Positions 36,221-46,613 of a DNA stretch of 64,000 bases are shown here, in pieces (positions within the stretch are counted from its first letter, which is position 1; each line of letters starts with the position of its first letter). This stretch comes from Pseudomonas poae (GTDB lineage Bacteria; Pseudomonadota; Gammaproteobacteria; Pseudomonadales; Pseudomonadaceae). The notes under the pieces were generated by a model. It was not told where the DNA came from, ran no database searches, and worked only from the letters and a program-made list of their open reading frames with translations. The DNA is taken from the NCBI GenBank assembly GCA_004000515.1, contig CP034537.1, forward strand, positions 7,307,964 to 7,371,963, read 5' to 3'. The position numbers were made by a program, and so were the translations under genes.

Positions 36221-37952
36221 TTACATCACCAGAATGTCGTCGTCGGTAAGGGTGTCGAGCAAGCTGCCCTCGACCTGATCGGCCAGCATTGCGCGGTTCA
36301 TGGCCATCAGAGCGGCGACCATGCCGTCGATCTTGCGCAGGTTGCCTTTGCCTTCGTCTTCTTTCATTGGGGTCAGACAGCCCCGGTATTCGCGCGTTGT
36401 CACGTTGCCGGCCATCCACGACAGCACGCCGTTCTCTGGATGGTTGAAACGCCGCGACGCCAGTGCCGCTTCCATTTCGCGCATCGGCATGTTCATTGTC
36501 TGGATGCCGCCGCCGACCTCGACCACCTCGGCGCCGTCCGCTTGCAGTTGGTGCGCCAGTTGCGTGGCCCGCCATTTGTCGTAAGCGATTTCCTGAATGT
36601 CGAACATTTCGGCCAGGTCCTTGATGTCGTCGCGCACCACATCAAAATCGGTTTCTTCGCCGTCCGTGGTCAACAGCTCGCCCGTGTTCACCCAGCCCTC
36701 ATAAGCGTCCTTGAACGTCGTTGCGCGCTCTATCGCACCTTCCGGCAGATAGGAACGGCAGAACACCGTCCACACGTCACGGCCGCGCTCGTCCTTGTCC
36801 TTGAACACCAGGGCCACAGCGGTTATGTCCGACTTGCTCGCCAAGTCGACACCGACCAGCATTTTCGCCCCCGGAATTGCTCCAGGGTCAATTCCGGGTT
36901 GCCGCAGGCCGCCCAGTCCGACATGTTCAGCCAGGCAGAACGCGAACTCACCCACACATTCAAATGCTTCGTTTTGAATTTGTTGAGCTGTGACGGGTAA
37001 CGCTTGGCGTTGGTCTGCATGCGCAACAGGTACTCGTCGCCGACCGATACCCCAAAGTTCGGGTTGGCCTTGCGCAGCACCTTCGGATCTTGCCAGTCGT
37101 CGCCGTCGTCGATGGTGTAGATGATCCCGAACAGTTCCTCGTTCTCGATCCCACCTTCGCCCAGGGCGTGCAGCAGCATGTCTTTGACCTGGCCGCGCAG
37201 CACGTAGCAAGGCCCGGCCAGGTTGTAGCCGGCGGTGGTGATCACGAACATCAGCGGATGCTCGCGGGCACCCATGCCGGTGATCATGGTGTCGTACAGC
37301 GAGGACGACGCATGCTCGTGGTACTCGTCGACAATCGCGCAGCTCGGCGAACTGCCGTCGCCCGGGTCGCCGATCAGCGGTTCGAAGCGGCTGCCGTCGT
37401 CGGCGAGCGACAGGTTCATGACCATCAGTTCGGCGCCGCATTCCTCGATCAATTCCGGCGTATTCTTGAGCATCAGCCGCGCCGGCCGGAATACCTCCAT
37501 GGCCTGATCTTCGGTAGTGGCTCCGCAATACACTTCGGCGCCAAACTCGCCGTCCATGGTGAACATGAACAGGCCCAGGCCGGCAGCGATCACGCTCTTG
37601 CCGTTCTTGCGGGGAATCTCGCAATAGACCTCACGAAAGCGGCGTAACCCCGTGCGTTTGGACCGCCAGCCGAAAATGCAGCAGAAAATAAACTTCTGCC
37701 ACGGCTCCAGGGTGATCAGCAGCTTTTGCCAGCCCACTTGCCCTTGGTGTGCGGCAGCAACTGGATGAAGGCGCAAACCCGCTCGGCTTCGGCTTTGTCG
37801 AACTTCCAGGCGTACCCCTTTTTCGTGGACTTCGCCAGGTCGCCCAAGTGACGCCGGCAAGCCGCACGCACCCACTTGCACGCCTCGATCTTGCCGGCCA
37901 CCACGTCGCGTGCGTACTTGTTCGCCGCGTTGACGTTCGGTGAACTGGCCAT
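36221..37952 (-). CDS. Terminase large subunit, two frameshifts
   Basis: Packaging ATPase-nuclease. The N-terminus [20 protein letters not shown], ATPase part ([16 protein letters not shown]alker [11 protein letters not shown]alker B) and nuclease part ([34 protein letters not shown]) are in three frames. One A added near 37727 and one G near 36872 make a 577-residue protein of normal length. Confidence 0.93.
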
Positions 37953-37961
37953 AGAGGGTGG

Positions 37962-38440
37962 TTATCCGGCTTTGCCTCCCCGCAGCGCGGTAAAGGGGTT
38001 GTTAGGTTTCTCGGCGCCGCCGGCTTCAAGCGCGCCCGCGCCGCCGGGTCAAGGCCCAAGGCGCTGCCGAAGGTCGCCATCTGGCGCATGGTTTCGTTGG
38101 CCACGGTGCAGGCCGGGTTTTTGATTTCCTGCTTTGCACCCATGACGATGATCCCGTTTTTCGTGATGTCGTCCTGGGCTTCGCGCCAACGCTGGTAGGC
38201 CATGCAAAACGCCTCTAGGTTGTGCAGATCCGTGCCCGTCAGAATCTTGGCCTCGATCAGCCAGGGTGCGACCTGCTCCCAGGCAGCGACGGCGATAGGG
38301 CCGAACCATTGCGGCGGGTCCGGCACCACGACCAGGGCGTCAGGTGAAGGCTCTTTGATGTTGAGCTTTCGCTTTCCGGCATTGCCTTGAATCAGCTTCA
38401 AGGCCGTGGGCTTAGGGGGCGACCTCGTGCCATACGTCAA
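37962..38440 (-). CDS. Terminase small subunit (P27 family), frameshifted
   Basis: [20 protein letters not shown] and [20 protein letters not shown] are P27 terS features. The tail ([25 protein letters not shown]) is in another frame; a G missing after TTG near 38029 explains it. Corrected length 159. Confidence 0.87.
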
Positions 38441-38969
38441 AACCCTCTACGAATTTCAAAAGTACGAATTTTTTAATTTCGCGGTCGTGCGTAAAAGGCT
38501 GGGCGAGCGGTGGAGAAGGCGAAAAGCTGCAGCGATTTACCCCACCCCTCCCCGCGCCACTTTTGGGTGCATTTTCGCTACCTTTGCCTACACGTTCGCC
38601 GAAGTGGCCGAGACGTGCTTCGACCGCTTCCCTTTGCGTTTTGGCCTTGTGACAGTCGATGTTTAGCGACTGCAAATTGCAGAAATCGTCAGTTCCACCC
38701 CGTGATTTAGGTGTTATGTGATCGACTTCTGATGCCGGAAGGTGACAACCCTTGCAGTCATCGCATTGGCACAGATAGCGGTCGCGCTTGAGGACAGCCG
38801 CACGCTTCTTGCGCCATGCCCAGTCATACCCGCGCTGTTCGGCAGTGCCTCGATCCGGCTTGGCCCAGCCGCTGGCCAGGTGCCTGTGCACCTCACAGAA
38901 ACCGCTACTGTCCTGGGTCTTGCCCGGACACATTGGCGAGCGGCACGGACGCTTGGATTTTGGCGGCAT
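38412..38969 (-). CDS. HNH endonuclease next to terminase
   Basis: 185 residues from MPPKSKRPCRSPMCPGKTQD. Zn-binding Cys pairs and the HNH core (LPASEVDHITPKSRGG..NLQSLNIDCHKAKT). HNH nucleases beside terminase assist cos cleavage in HK97-like phages. The last ~45 residues overlap the terS start by 29 nt and look unlike the family; the natural stop may have been lost to an indel. Confidence 0.83.
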   Translation of the reverse strand: MPPKSKRPCRSPMCPGKTQDSSGFCEVHRHLASGWAKPDRGTAEQRGYDWAWRKKRAAVLKRDRYLCQCDDCKGCHLPASEVDHITPKSRGGTDDFCNLQSLNIDCHKAKTQREAVEARLGHFGERVGKGSENAPKSGAGRGGVNRCSFSPSPPLAQPFTHDREIKKFVLLKFVEGFDVWHEVAP

Positions 38970-38982
38970 GAGTTGCGACTCC

Positions 38983-39318
38983 TTACTGATCTGCGTTGCG
39001 CTTTGGCAGCTTGAAGTCCGCCACGCGATCGGCAATATCGGCAATCTTCTTCACACCCAAGAAGCCAACCCAGATGCCCGCAGGGGTGGCGAGGCTAGAA
39101 GGCAGACCGAAATACTCCAGCACAGCGATCAGGCTGGTCGTGAGCAGCATGCAGATCGTGGCCTCAAGTAGCGCCTGGCGCCGAGTGCCACCGCCATAGA
39201 TGATCCTTAGCGCAGCCATCACAGCGGAAGCCACTGCTGCATAGATCGTTGGCGAGTGCTGGCTCAGCCAGGCGAGCACAATCACCCAGGTGTCTGGCTT
39301 ATCTGGCATCGAAGACAT
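38983..39318 (-). CDS. Lambda-family holin
   Basis: 111 residues from MSSMPDKPDTWVIVLAWLSQ behind GAGGAAC. ALLEATICMLLTTSLIAVLE and GIWVGFLGVKKIADIADR match lambda S-like holins with several hydrophobic helices. It lies apart from the endolysin and spanins, at the other end of the late region. Confidence 0.83.
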   Translation of the reverse strand: MSSMPDKPDTWVIVLAWLSQHSPTIYAAVASAVMAALRIIYGGGTRRQALLEATICMLLTTSLIAVLEYFGLPSSLATPAGIWVGFLGVKKIADIADRVADFKLPKRNADQ

Positions 39319-39407
39319 CTCAGGTTCCTCCCTTTCGGGAAGTGAATAGATCAGCTCAGCAGCACACCCAGCTCGGAGCGATGGGTGTGGTGGAGCCGAA
39401 AACGAAA

Positions 39408-39432
39408 AAGCCCCGCTCAAGGGCGGGGCTCA
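39408..39432 (-). terminator. Terminator upstream of holin
   Basis: AGCCCCGC-TCAA-GGGCGGGGCT with flanking A and T runs; can act in either direction. Ends the transcript of the accessory gene at 39455. Confidence 0.72.
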
Positions 39433-39454
39433 AAAATTTGACTTTAGGGAGGGG

Positions 39455-40186
39455 TTAGATTCGACCTGCTTCCAATGTCACATCAATAACTGCTTTTCTA
39501 GAAGTATCGTATATGCAGGCGTATCGATGGCGCAGGAAGTTCCCGAAACCATTCTGCATTTTGATCTCATCACCATAATAGGTGATTGAAACCTTCTTCT
39601 TGTCACTCCATGCAAGCTTGGTAAAGACCGGGGCGGTTATGCCATCCGTCCACTCGTAATCGTACTTGGCCATTTTTTGAATGACCGGCTTACAAGCGAT
39701 GATCGCATCAATTTGATTCTTGCCTGCCCAGCACTGTAAATCAGCTTTACACACGGCCTGCTTCTTTAGCTCTTCTTCACGAGTTTGTGCTTCCGCAAGT
39801 TTTACCTCTTCCTGTTTTTTCTTTTCGGCAGCCGCAACTTCCAATTTATGCGTCGAGTAACCGGCATAATCCAGACCTAAAGACTTGGCTGCCCGGTACT
39901 CCGTCAAACTCGCAAAGCCTTGCTCTTTGGCTTTTTTCTCGTCAGTTCCAGTAATTGACGCGCTTCCAGCAAAAGCAAAAAGAAACCCAGCTACGACGAA
40001 AGCCCATGTAGGCAAATCTTTCCCGACCGCTTTCCTTGTGGCAATCCATGTAAGTGGAAACAGAAATACCGATCCAACTAGCATTAGTAATCCGGCAAAA
40101 GCGTTTTCAGAAAATACGCCTATCGCCGCGAAGAATGCTGAAATCGCAATAACGCCGCACAAAACCTTAAAAATCGTCTTACCCAT
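39455..40186 (-). CDS. Accessory membrane protein (moron candidate)
   Basis: 243 residues from MGKTIFKVLCGVIAISAFFA, with AAAGGAG upstream. Three hydrophobic helices in the first 80 residues, a charged coiled segment (AEKKKQEEVKLAEAQTREEE) and a C-terminal soluble domain with Cys residues. AT-rich relative to neighbours and flanked by its own terminators, so independently expressed. Function unknown; superinfection exclusion is one possibility. Confidence 0.65.
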   Translation of the reverse strand: MGKTIFKVLCGVIAISAFFAAIGVFSENAFAGLLMLVGSVFLFPLTWIATRKAVGKDLPTWAFVVAGFLFAFAGSASITGTDEKKAKEQGFASLTEYRAAKSLGLDYAGYSTHKLEVAAAEKKKQEEVKLAEAQTREEELKKQAVCKADLQCWAGKNQIDAIIACKPVIQKMAKYDYEWTDGITAPVFTKLAWSDKKKVSITYYGDEIKMQNGFGNFLRHRYACIYDTSRKAVIDVTLEAGRI

Positions 40187-40255
40187 AAGAACACTCCTTT
40201 GTGATGGGTGGATTCTAGGGCAGTTTGCCATTACACAAAAGGCAGGCACTGGACA

Positions 40256-40283
40256 TAAAAAAGCCCGACTCAATGGCCGGGCT
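40256..40283 (-). terminator. Terminator between the two accessory genes
   Basis: AAAAAGCCCGAC-TCAAT-GGCCGGGCTTA: GC stem with A-run on one side. Isolates the gene at 39455 from that at 40421. The rest of 40287-40420 shows nothing I can support. Confidence 0.65.
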
Positions 40284-40420
40284 TAGACCACCCTCACCCA
40301 ACTCCCAAATGAGAGGGATGGAGAGCTGAGCGAGAAATGGAGGCAGGATCATGCCCGCACAGAAAAAATATGGCAATAAAAGGCCCGACGCAATCGCCGT
40401 GCGAAGATCGTAGACCGGTA

Positions 40421-40887
40421 TCAGCTAACTCGTAGCGATCCCAAATGAAAGCCCTCTATGCTTGAAATTTTGCCTCTCCAGAGAGCCCCACCAGACACAA
40501 TTGGCTTGCCAGCCACGGTGAAGACTTGTGCGTCCTTCAAATGAACGAATTGATCAGGGACCTTCTCATCACCTTCAGCAAGAGGTAGAGGCTTGAGAGT
40601 TAGTATCAGCTTTTGGCAGCGTCCTGGGCCTGTTCACCTACCGATCCAGAAAAATCAACTGCGAGCTGGTCGAAGTAAGCACTTTCAGAGATCAGATACC
40701 CAGAAACTAAATTCCCACCAACCGTAAACGTCATGGGAAAGCTTGTGTCGCCCTCGTTCACAAAGTCTACGAACCATTGGATCAGCCAATCTGACTGACG
40801 GCCCTCCCATTTGGCCTTGGTGTAAATATCGTCACCAAACTGCTCTCGCAGCACGTCGATCCGAGATTTCACTTGTTCTTCTGACAC
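40421..40887 (-). CDS. Accessory protein, GvpU-like, frameshifted
   Basis: First frame MSEEQVKSRIDVLREQFGDD..WFVDFVNEGDTSFPMTFTVGG..; second frame LTLKPLPLAEGDEKVPDQFV..GFHLGSLRVS. One A added near 40616 gives 155 residues. The middle (FPMTFTVGGNLVSGYLISES) is reminiscent of GvpU-type accessory proteins, but this is a weak likeness; function unknown. Bounded by terminators. Confidence 0.6.
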
Positions 40888-40952
40888 TGATAGCTCCTTG
40901 CCACTGGGTTAAGGAGCAATCTATACACCAACGCGAAGAAAACAAAAGCCCG

Positions 40953-40977
40953 ACACAATGTCCGGGCTTCCTGTCTG
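40953..40977 (-). terminator. Terminator upstream of accessory gene
   Basis: AAAGCCCGAC-ACAAT-GTCCGGGCTT stem between the late regulator Q and the accessory gene. Confidence 0.65.
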
Positions 40978-41043
40978 GTGTCGCGCTTGAAAAGCTAAAC
41001 ACGGTGCCATGAAATCAAGGCTATTCCGCGAGTGCAAGTTATT

Positions 41044-41427
41044 TTATGCGGCTTCGATAAATCGCTCCAATGAGCAGTCTATCCAGCCGACGCCCGTCTT
41101 GATGATCTCCCTGGCCTTGGCCTCGCTCATGTCGTACTTGTTACCAATCCGCTTGGCTGGCCACTTTGCCGCGTAGTACAACCAAACGAAGTCGCCCATC
41201 TCAGGCGCACGCTTGCATAGTCTGGCGACCGCGCCATCAACGACGCTGGCCAGTTCATCCGTGATGACGTAGGACTTGCTTGTCGATGGGATCATATCCC
41301 TCATGATCGCCCAGGACGGCGACACATAGCTCGGGACGCCCATGCCATCCATGCGCCAGAAGCCCCACTGCTCAAGCATGTACTCGGTGTCGCCCAGCGG
41401 CAGTCTCGAAGGTTTTCTCGTATTCAT
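41044..41427 (-). CDS. Late antiterminator Q-like protein
   Basis: 127 residues. PLGDTEYMLEQWGFWRMDGMG and DFVWLYYAAKWPAKRIGNKY with a following HTH-like AKAREIIKTGVGWID are found in pseudomonad phage Q-type antiterminators. Last gene of the leftward early operon, in front of the terminators guarding accessory and late genes, as expected for Q. Confidence 0.78.
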   Translation of the reverse strand: MNTRKPSRLPLGDTEYMLEQWGFWRMDGMGVPSYVSPSWAIMRDMIPSTSKSYVITDELASVVDGAVARLCKRAPEMGDFVWLYYAAKWPAKRIGNKYDMSEAKAREIIKTGVGWIDCSLERFIEAA

Positions 41428-41708
41428 GCCGCTTTCCTCGGTGTCGGTTCGTTCAGGCCAAACAGCTCTCGGAGCATCTTGTCGGCGATTTTGTTCTTAG
41501 CGTGCCCTTCGGTGATCCACCGGCGAGCGTAGTCTTGGAAGCCAAGGCTGCCACGGTGGTTGCCCCAGTCGGCAACCAGGTCCATCAGCGCGGCGGCGGC
41601 GATGCGCCCATTGGGCTTGTCGAGTAGCAGCCGGTTTCCCTGCTTGAGGAAGTCTCGCTCGTCAGAGGTCAGGCTCTTGCGCGGCAATGCCGCCGTGACG
41701 TTACTCAT
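41424..41708 (-). CDS. Conserved phage protein of unknown function
   Basis: 94 residues from MSNVTAALPRKSLTSDERDF; helical, charged (GFQDYARRWITEGHAKNKIA). Overlaps Q by 4 nt. No function recognised. Confidence 0.62.
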   Translation of the reverse strand: MSNVTAALPRKSLTSDERDFLKQGNRLLLDKPNGRIAAAALMDLVADWGNHRGSLGFQDYARRWITEGHAKNKIADKMLRELFGLNEPTPRKAA

Positions 41709-41880
41709 TTGCGGCACTCCCGAGGCTTTTACAAACCTCCACAGTCATGAATTGTTGAATTGGGTTGCAGCCCATGCAGGTCGTGACCTGTAGCCGAATA
41801 CGTGAATTTTCAAATCTAACGCCCGTCTGCTGGGCATCAGCGCTTGCCACAGTTCGGTCTAGCAGATCAGAATTTTTCAT
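41701..41880 (-). CDS. Small phage protein downstream of dnaB
   Basis: 59 residues (MKNSDLLDRTVASADAQQTG..CKSLGSAANE) with a very strong AGGGGAGGAGGAACG site. Overlaps the end of dnaB by 14 nt and the next start by 8 nt. Function unknown. Confidence 0.62.
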   Translation of the reverse strand: MKNSDLLDRTVASADAQQTGVRFENSRIRLQVTTCMGCNPIQQFMTVEVCKSLGSAANE

Positions 41881-43242
41881 CGTTCCTCCTCCCCTTGTAC
41901 TGGCTGGCGAAGGGGCGCCCCATCTCAACCTCTTCGTTGGTCGGCGGCTTGCCCTCGAAGTCGACAAACCGCACATACTTACCCTGCTGCTGGACCAGGC
42001 ACGAACCCACGCGGGCGTGGCGAACCTGCCCACAATCAGCTCAGTGACACCGTTCTGGCCTTCTTCGCTCTCCAGGTCGCGATGCACCAGGATCACCACA
42101 TCTGCGTCCTGCTCGATTTGGCCAGAGTCGCGAATGTCGCTCGGGCGCGGACGTTTGTCCGGCCGGTTAGTCGAGCCGCGATTGAGCTGGGCCAGCACCA
42201 CCACCGGAATCTTGAGTTCCTTGGCAAGGTTTTTCAGCGCTGTGGATATCTTCCCCACCTCAAGAGACCGGTTTGAACTGCTCTCGGCGGTGATCAATTG
42301 GACGTAGTCCACCAGCAGAACGCTGAGACCTTCCCTGCGCTGGCACTGTCGGGAAATTGAGCGAATGCGGGGCATAGTCATGCCGGCCTGATCGTTGACG
42401 AAAAGATTCGCCTGGTCGAGGACATGCACCGCGCCGGTCAGCTTGGGCCAGTCGTCGTCTTCAAGACCTCCACTGTCCAGCTTGCTCAGATTGACGCTCC
42501 CAAGCGATGCCAGGCCGCGCGTTATCAGCTCTTCCTTGGTCATCTCCATAGAGAACGCCAAACCGACGCCACCGAGCTTGCAGGTGACGTGCTGGGCGAT
42601 TTGCAGGCCGAGAATGGTTTTCCCGGAACCGGTGAGCCCGCCGACGACGATCATGTTGCCCGGACGTAACCCACGCACCAGCTCATCGAGATCCTTCAGC
42701 CCGGTCGAAAGGCCGACGGGCATCGTCTTGTTGAACTTCGCGTCGATGGTGTCGACCACGCCCGGCAAAATCTCGCTGGCCCTGTAGTAATCCTGTTGGC
42801 CGTCATCGTCCAAGTCGCGCAGATCCGCCGTAGCCTGCTGGGCCATAGCGATGACCTCAGAGAGCGGGCGCTCTTCGTTGGCCGTGTCATTGATCACATA
42901 GGCGGCACTCACGATCTGACGCAGGACTGCCCTCTCCCGAACAATGCGAGCGTAGGCCTTCCAGTTGGCAGCGCTCGGCACCTTCATGGCGACTTCGCCC
43001 GCGTGAACCATCGTCAGCTTTCCGCTGGGCAAGCTCTGGCGGCGATCGCTCAAGGTGACAATGTCGATAGGCGTCCCGGCCGTGTGACATTCAATCATGA
43101 CCTGATACAGCGCGGCGCTCTCCAGGTCGTGGAAGTCAGCCACGCTGACCTTGTTGATGATTTCATCCGCCAGGTCAGGCTTGAGCATGATTGCCCCAAG
43201 GATGCCGAACTCCGCCTCTTCGCTGAATAGTTCGCGACTCAT
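41867..43242 (-). CDS. Phage replicative DNA helicase (DnaB family), frameshifted
   Basis: Walker A GGLTGSGKT, Walker B LSVLLVDYVQLI, and DIRDSGQIEQDADVVILVHR are DnaB landmarks. Near 42026 a G is missing (AGG-TTC for AGG-GTT); corrected, the C-terminus reads HARVGSCLVQQQGKYVRFVD.. and ends at 41867, 458 residues. Without correction the frame reads on into the next small gene. Confidence 0.92.
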
Positions 43243-44024
43243 ACAGCACCTCGTGCCGAAGCCCAGCGAAACACCACCACGATGCCGCTCTTGTCCCGCA
43301 ACCGGTCAACAGCCCGATCCCCAAGGCACTGACGCAACTCGGTCACGCCAAGGTTGCTCACCACGATCGTGGGCTTGATCCTCTCGTACCTGCTGTTGAT
43401 CACCTCGAACAGCACCTGCCGCTCGAAGTCAGTCCCGTGCTGGACGCCCACCTCATCGATGACCAGCAGGTCCGGACGGATCAGGTCGGCGTAGACATCT
43501 GCCTCAGTGCGCCCGCGGTTGCCGAAGGTCGCCTTCACGTCGCGGATGATCGAGCCGGCGGTGGCGTAAAGCCCTCGGAGCCCGTCGTGAGCGTGCTCGC
43601 GAATCACAGCCTGCAGCATGGCTGTGCCCAGGTGTGTCTTGCCCGTACCTACCGTACCCAGCAGCATCGCGGACCGGCCAACGGCGAAGTTCTCGTCGAA
43701 TGCCTCGACGAAACCAGCGCACGCGGCAAGCGCCTGAACCTGTGGCGGAGCGTCTGCGCGCCAGTTGTCCAGTGTGCAGCCCATAAAGCGATCGGGAATG
43801 CCGGCGTCGAGCAGACGCTCATTCAGCAGTCTGTCGCGCTGAACGCCCACCGCTTTCAAACGGTGATCAAGGTCCTGCGAGTGGCGAGCATCGAAGTGGC
43901 AGCGCGGGCAACCGAACCAAACAGGATCGGCACCAAACTGTTGCACCAGGCTGTCAGGGAAACGGCCATGCTCACGGCAATCGCCCGCCCGGGTTTCCAG
44001 GGTGTACTTGGGTTTTGTGGTCAT
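43239..44024 (-). CDS. DnaC-like helicase loader ATPase
   Basis: 261 residues: N-terminal zinc-like Cys cluster (WFGCPRCHFDARH), Walker A LLGTVGTGKTHLG, Walker B DLLVIDEVGVQ. Overlaps dnaB by 4 nt; loads the helicase at the phage origin. Confidence 0.88.
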   Translation of the reverse strand: MTTKPKYTLETRAGDCREHGRFPDSLVQQFGADPVWFGCPRCHFDARHSQDLDHRLKAVGVQRDRLLNERLLDAGIPDRFMGCTLDNWRADAPPQVQALAACAGFVEAFDENFAVGRSAMLLGTVGTGKTHLGTAMLQAVIREHAHDGLRGLYATAGSIIRDVKATFGNRGRTEADVYADLIRPDLLVIDEVGVQHGTDFERQVLFEVINSRYERIKPTIVVSNLGVTELRQCLGDRAVDRLRDKSGIVVVFRWASARGAV

Positions 44025-44774
44025 GGGTTCACGCTCGCAATTCGATAGGTGCCGTCGGCCTGCTGCTCGAGGCCGTCTACGTGGTTGATCTGGTCGAGGT
44101 TGGTATGGCGGGATTGGCCCGCGCTGGCCGGTTTGAGTACATCAGTCCAGCGCTCACCGTTCAGCCACGTCGATGCCATTGGCACGTATTGCCCGTCATC
44201 CTTGGTCCAGTCGCGGGAAAGGCGGTGACTGCCCAGGGCGGTCATCAGCGTCAGGCGAAGTTCTGCGCTTGGCTTGAGCTTCTCCCATGCCTTGCGGGCG
44301 TCCTTTTTCGACTTCTTGTTCGGGTACAGCTTCCAGAACACTTCGAAGGCTTCGGCCAATTCCACTTCCGATGCACACAAGGTTTTAGGTTCCTTGACTG
44401 GTTCAGAAGAGTGACTGGTTCTGGGGCAGCTCCTGCCCCACCCCTGGGTTATCTCCTGCCCCAGGTGGGTTATCTGGTGCCCCACCCCCTGGGGCAGATG
44501 ACGCCCCACCGTCGAGAGTCAAGTGGAAGACGTTTGACTGGTTCAACTCACCTTTACGGCGGTATTCACGACGAAGGAAACCGGCCTTTTCCAGCTCGCG
44601 AACATGCAGTTTCACCGTCGAGCGGCCGATCTCGCACTGGTCGGCAATGTGCTGATACGAAGGCCAGCACTCGCCCTGGTCGCTCGCGTTGTCGGCCAGC
44701 TTGACCAGCACCAGCTTGCGCAGCGGGTTACCAACCTTGGTTTTCATGGCTTTGACCATCAGTTCCATACTCAT
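44021..44774 (-). CDS. Phage replication initiator with winged HTH, frameshifted
   Basis: N-terminal HTH (LADNASDQGECWPSYQHIAD, IGRSTVKLHVRELEKAGFLR), Pro/Gly linker, then in another frame FEVFWKLYPNKKSKKDARKA..WLNGERWTDVL, the O/DnaT-type C-terminal region. Removing one C from the CCCC run near 44425 joins them, about 250 residues. Position before dnaC/dnaB fits an O-type initiator. Confidence 0.8.
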
Positions 44775-44997
44775 AGGTTGAGCTCCCGCGTAACCCGGCG
44801 GACGAAGTCGTCGTAAGCCTCAGACATGACGAAGCCCGCCTGCTCCAGCATCTCGCGGTGGGCCTTCGCGCCGCTGTACATCTTCCAGCGCTGCTGCTCC
44901 GGCAGATCGGCGAACGCGGCGTAGCTCGGCCAGGGGCCGACGATTACCGGGGCGCTGACGGCCTCCTGGGGGGGGCGTGAGGGTTGAGGATGGTCAT
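44771..44997 (-). CDS. Small phage protein, frameshifted
   Basis: Start MTILNPHAPP, then in a second frame QEAVSAPVIVGPWPSYAAFA..EAYDDFVRRVTRELNL. One more C in the eight-C run at 44968-44975 gives 75 residues. Unknown function. Confidence 0.58.
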
Positions 44998-45584
44998 TGC
45001 AGAGTCTCCCCTGGCTTACGGCCAATCCCGGCCCCCATGGCTTCCACTGAACCACCAGACAGACGTAAAACCAGCAGGCGGAGTGCGGTGGTGGAATCAA
45101 TGGAGAAAGTGCGTGCCTCGTCCAACGCCAAAGCGTGCGGCGTGTGATCCATGATCAGGATGCGAACGCGATCGCTGTAGTTGAACGCTGCGCAAGCCAA
45201 CTGCTGGTCGGTCAGGCCGTCGAACGCTTCGTCCGGCAGGCACTCGGCCGGGTACACGACGACGGGGATTTTGTTTTCAGGGCGCGGCTCCCCCCCCAGC
45301 AAGTGGCGACTCATTGCGTCAAAATGGTCTTTGGCAACCTGGTCTGCATCGTGGCCAGTCCTGCGCCGGAACAGCACCTTCAACGCATAGAACGCACGGA
45401 ACAGATCTATGTGCGTTTCATCCTCTTTCTCGATGGTGTACTCGGGCTCGCTAATGACCTCCAGCGCGTCCTTGACTACTTCGAAGCACTTCAACAACAG
45501 GGCGGCATCGTTGTTCTTTTCGAAGAGGGCCTCGTTGATAACCTCCACGGTTGGCGTCTTTGGAAAGTCGATTACTTTGCTCAT
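44994..45584 (-). CDS. Phage protein of unknown function
   Basis: 196 residues starting MSKVIDFPKTPTVEVINEAL. No motif recognised; lies between Rha and the replication genes with 4-nt overlaps on both sides, so part of the early operon. Confidence 0.6.
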   Translation of the reverse strand: MSKVIDFPKTPTVEVINEALFEKNNDAALLLKCFEVVKDALEVISEPEYTIEKEDETHIDLFRAFYALKVLFRRRTGHDADQVAKDHFDAMSRHLLGGEPRPENKIPVVVYPAECLPDEAFDGLTDQQLACAAFNYSDRVRILIMDHTPHALALDEARTFSIDSTTALRLLVLRLSGGSVEAMGAGIGRKPGETLQ

Positions 45585-46314
45585 GCTTGTTCTCCGTCGG
45601 CGCCAAACAGGTCACCCAGGTCAATTTGGTAAGCGTCCATCCAGGCGCCAGCGGGCCAGCAGCGGACAAAGCCGAAAGTGGGATGGAATACTTTGGGGCG
45701 GTGATGCCTCGGGCCTTGCACCAGCGGCGTAAGGGCACATAGCCGGACACTCCAAACTTGCGGCCGACAGCTTTTTCTACGGCGAGCACTGCCGCCTGCC
45801 GGGTGCCGAGACCCAGGTCATCCTTGAGTTTTTGCACCTGCCGGACTGCAGCAGACGCGGTTGCCATTGCCGTCGCTTCACGGCGCGAACCGATCTCGGC
45901 CTTGGTTTCGATGGCGTGGTCGCGCTGCTCGATCGCCAGCTTTTCCGAGCGTTTGGATTCCAGCAGGTGCTCCAGGGCGCCGATGTAGTCAGCGGGCAAT
46001 GCCGGGGCACGCTGGTTGCGCTGTTGGACCATCTCCCAAAACTCGCGCACCAGCTTCTTTTTGAAGGCCCGGACAATGTCCGTGTTGCGCATGTAGGTCA
46101 GCAGCAGCGTGGATTGGGGTTCATTTAGGAAGGCGTATTCAGTCGGGCGTCCTCCCGTACTTTCGGATTTGAAATCCAGAAGTCCGAACTCCTCCAGATC
46201 GGCCTGATAGGTGCGTACAAGCTTGATGACGCTTGCGTGATCGCTGAGTGTGCCCTCGGCAATTGCCAAGGTAGTCGTGACGGCATCACCGTCTTTGATG
46301 ATGACGATGGTCAT
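45581..46314 (-). CDS. Rha family phage regulatory protein, frameshifted
   Basis: N-terminal Rha domain (ASVIKLVRTYQADLEEFG, GRPTEYAFLNEPQSTLLLTY, VREFWEM), coiled middle, C-terminal ANT/KilA-like part in a second frame (HPTFGFVRCWPAGAWMDAYQ). One base missing in CCCCAAAG near 45693. Corrected length 244. Rha proteins influence lysis-lysogeny choice. Confidence 0.87.
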
Positions 46315-46613
46315 TGATCACCCCCAATTTCCCGCGCCACGTTTTCGGATTGCTGGAATTGTGGCGCGCAGCTATTGAGGCGTTCCCTCAGCGCCTCACG
46401 AGTGCAGTCAAAGCCATTTCCATGATCCATGGCCGCGTACTCCCCAAGCGCTACCATCCGAGCCGCATCGGAGCCAACCTCCAGATCCTTACGACACGCC
46501 CGAAAAAGAGCTTCGAGTTGAAAGATCGTTTGAACAGCTGCGGCTAACTGATCAATTGCCTCGTCGGCGACCTGAGCGGCGACATCATTGGCTTTGGTGG
46601 CGGACGTACTCAT
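46311..46613 (-). CDS. Phage protein of unknown function
   Basis: 100 residues (MSTSATKANDVAAQVADEAI..), helical. Overlaps Rha and the next gene by 4 nt. No motif recognised. Confidence 0.55.
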   Translation of the reverse strand: MSTSATKANDVAAQVADEAIDQLAAAVQTIFQLEALFRACRKDLEVGSDAARMVALGEYAAMDHGNGFDCTREALRERLNSCAPQFQQSENVAREIGGDQ

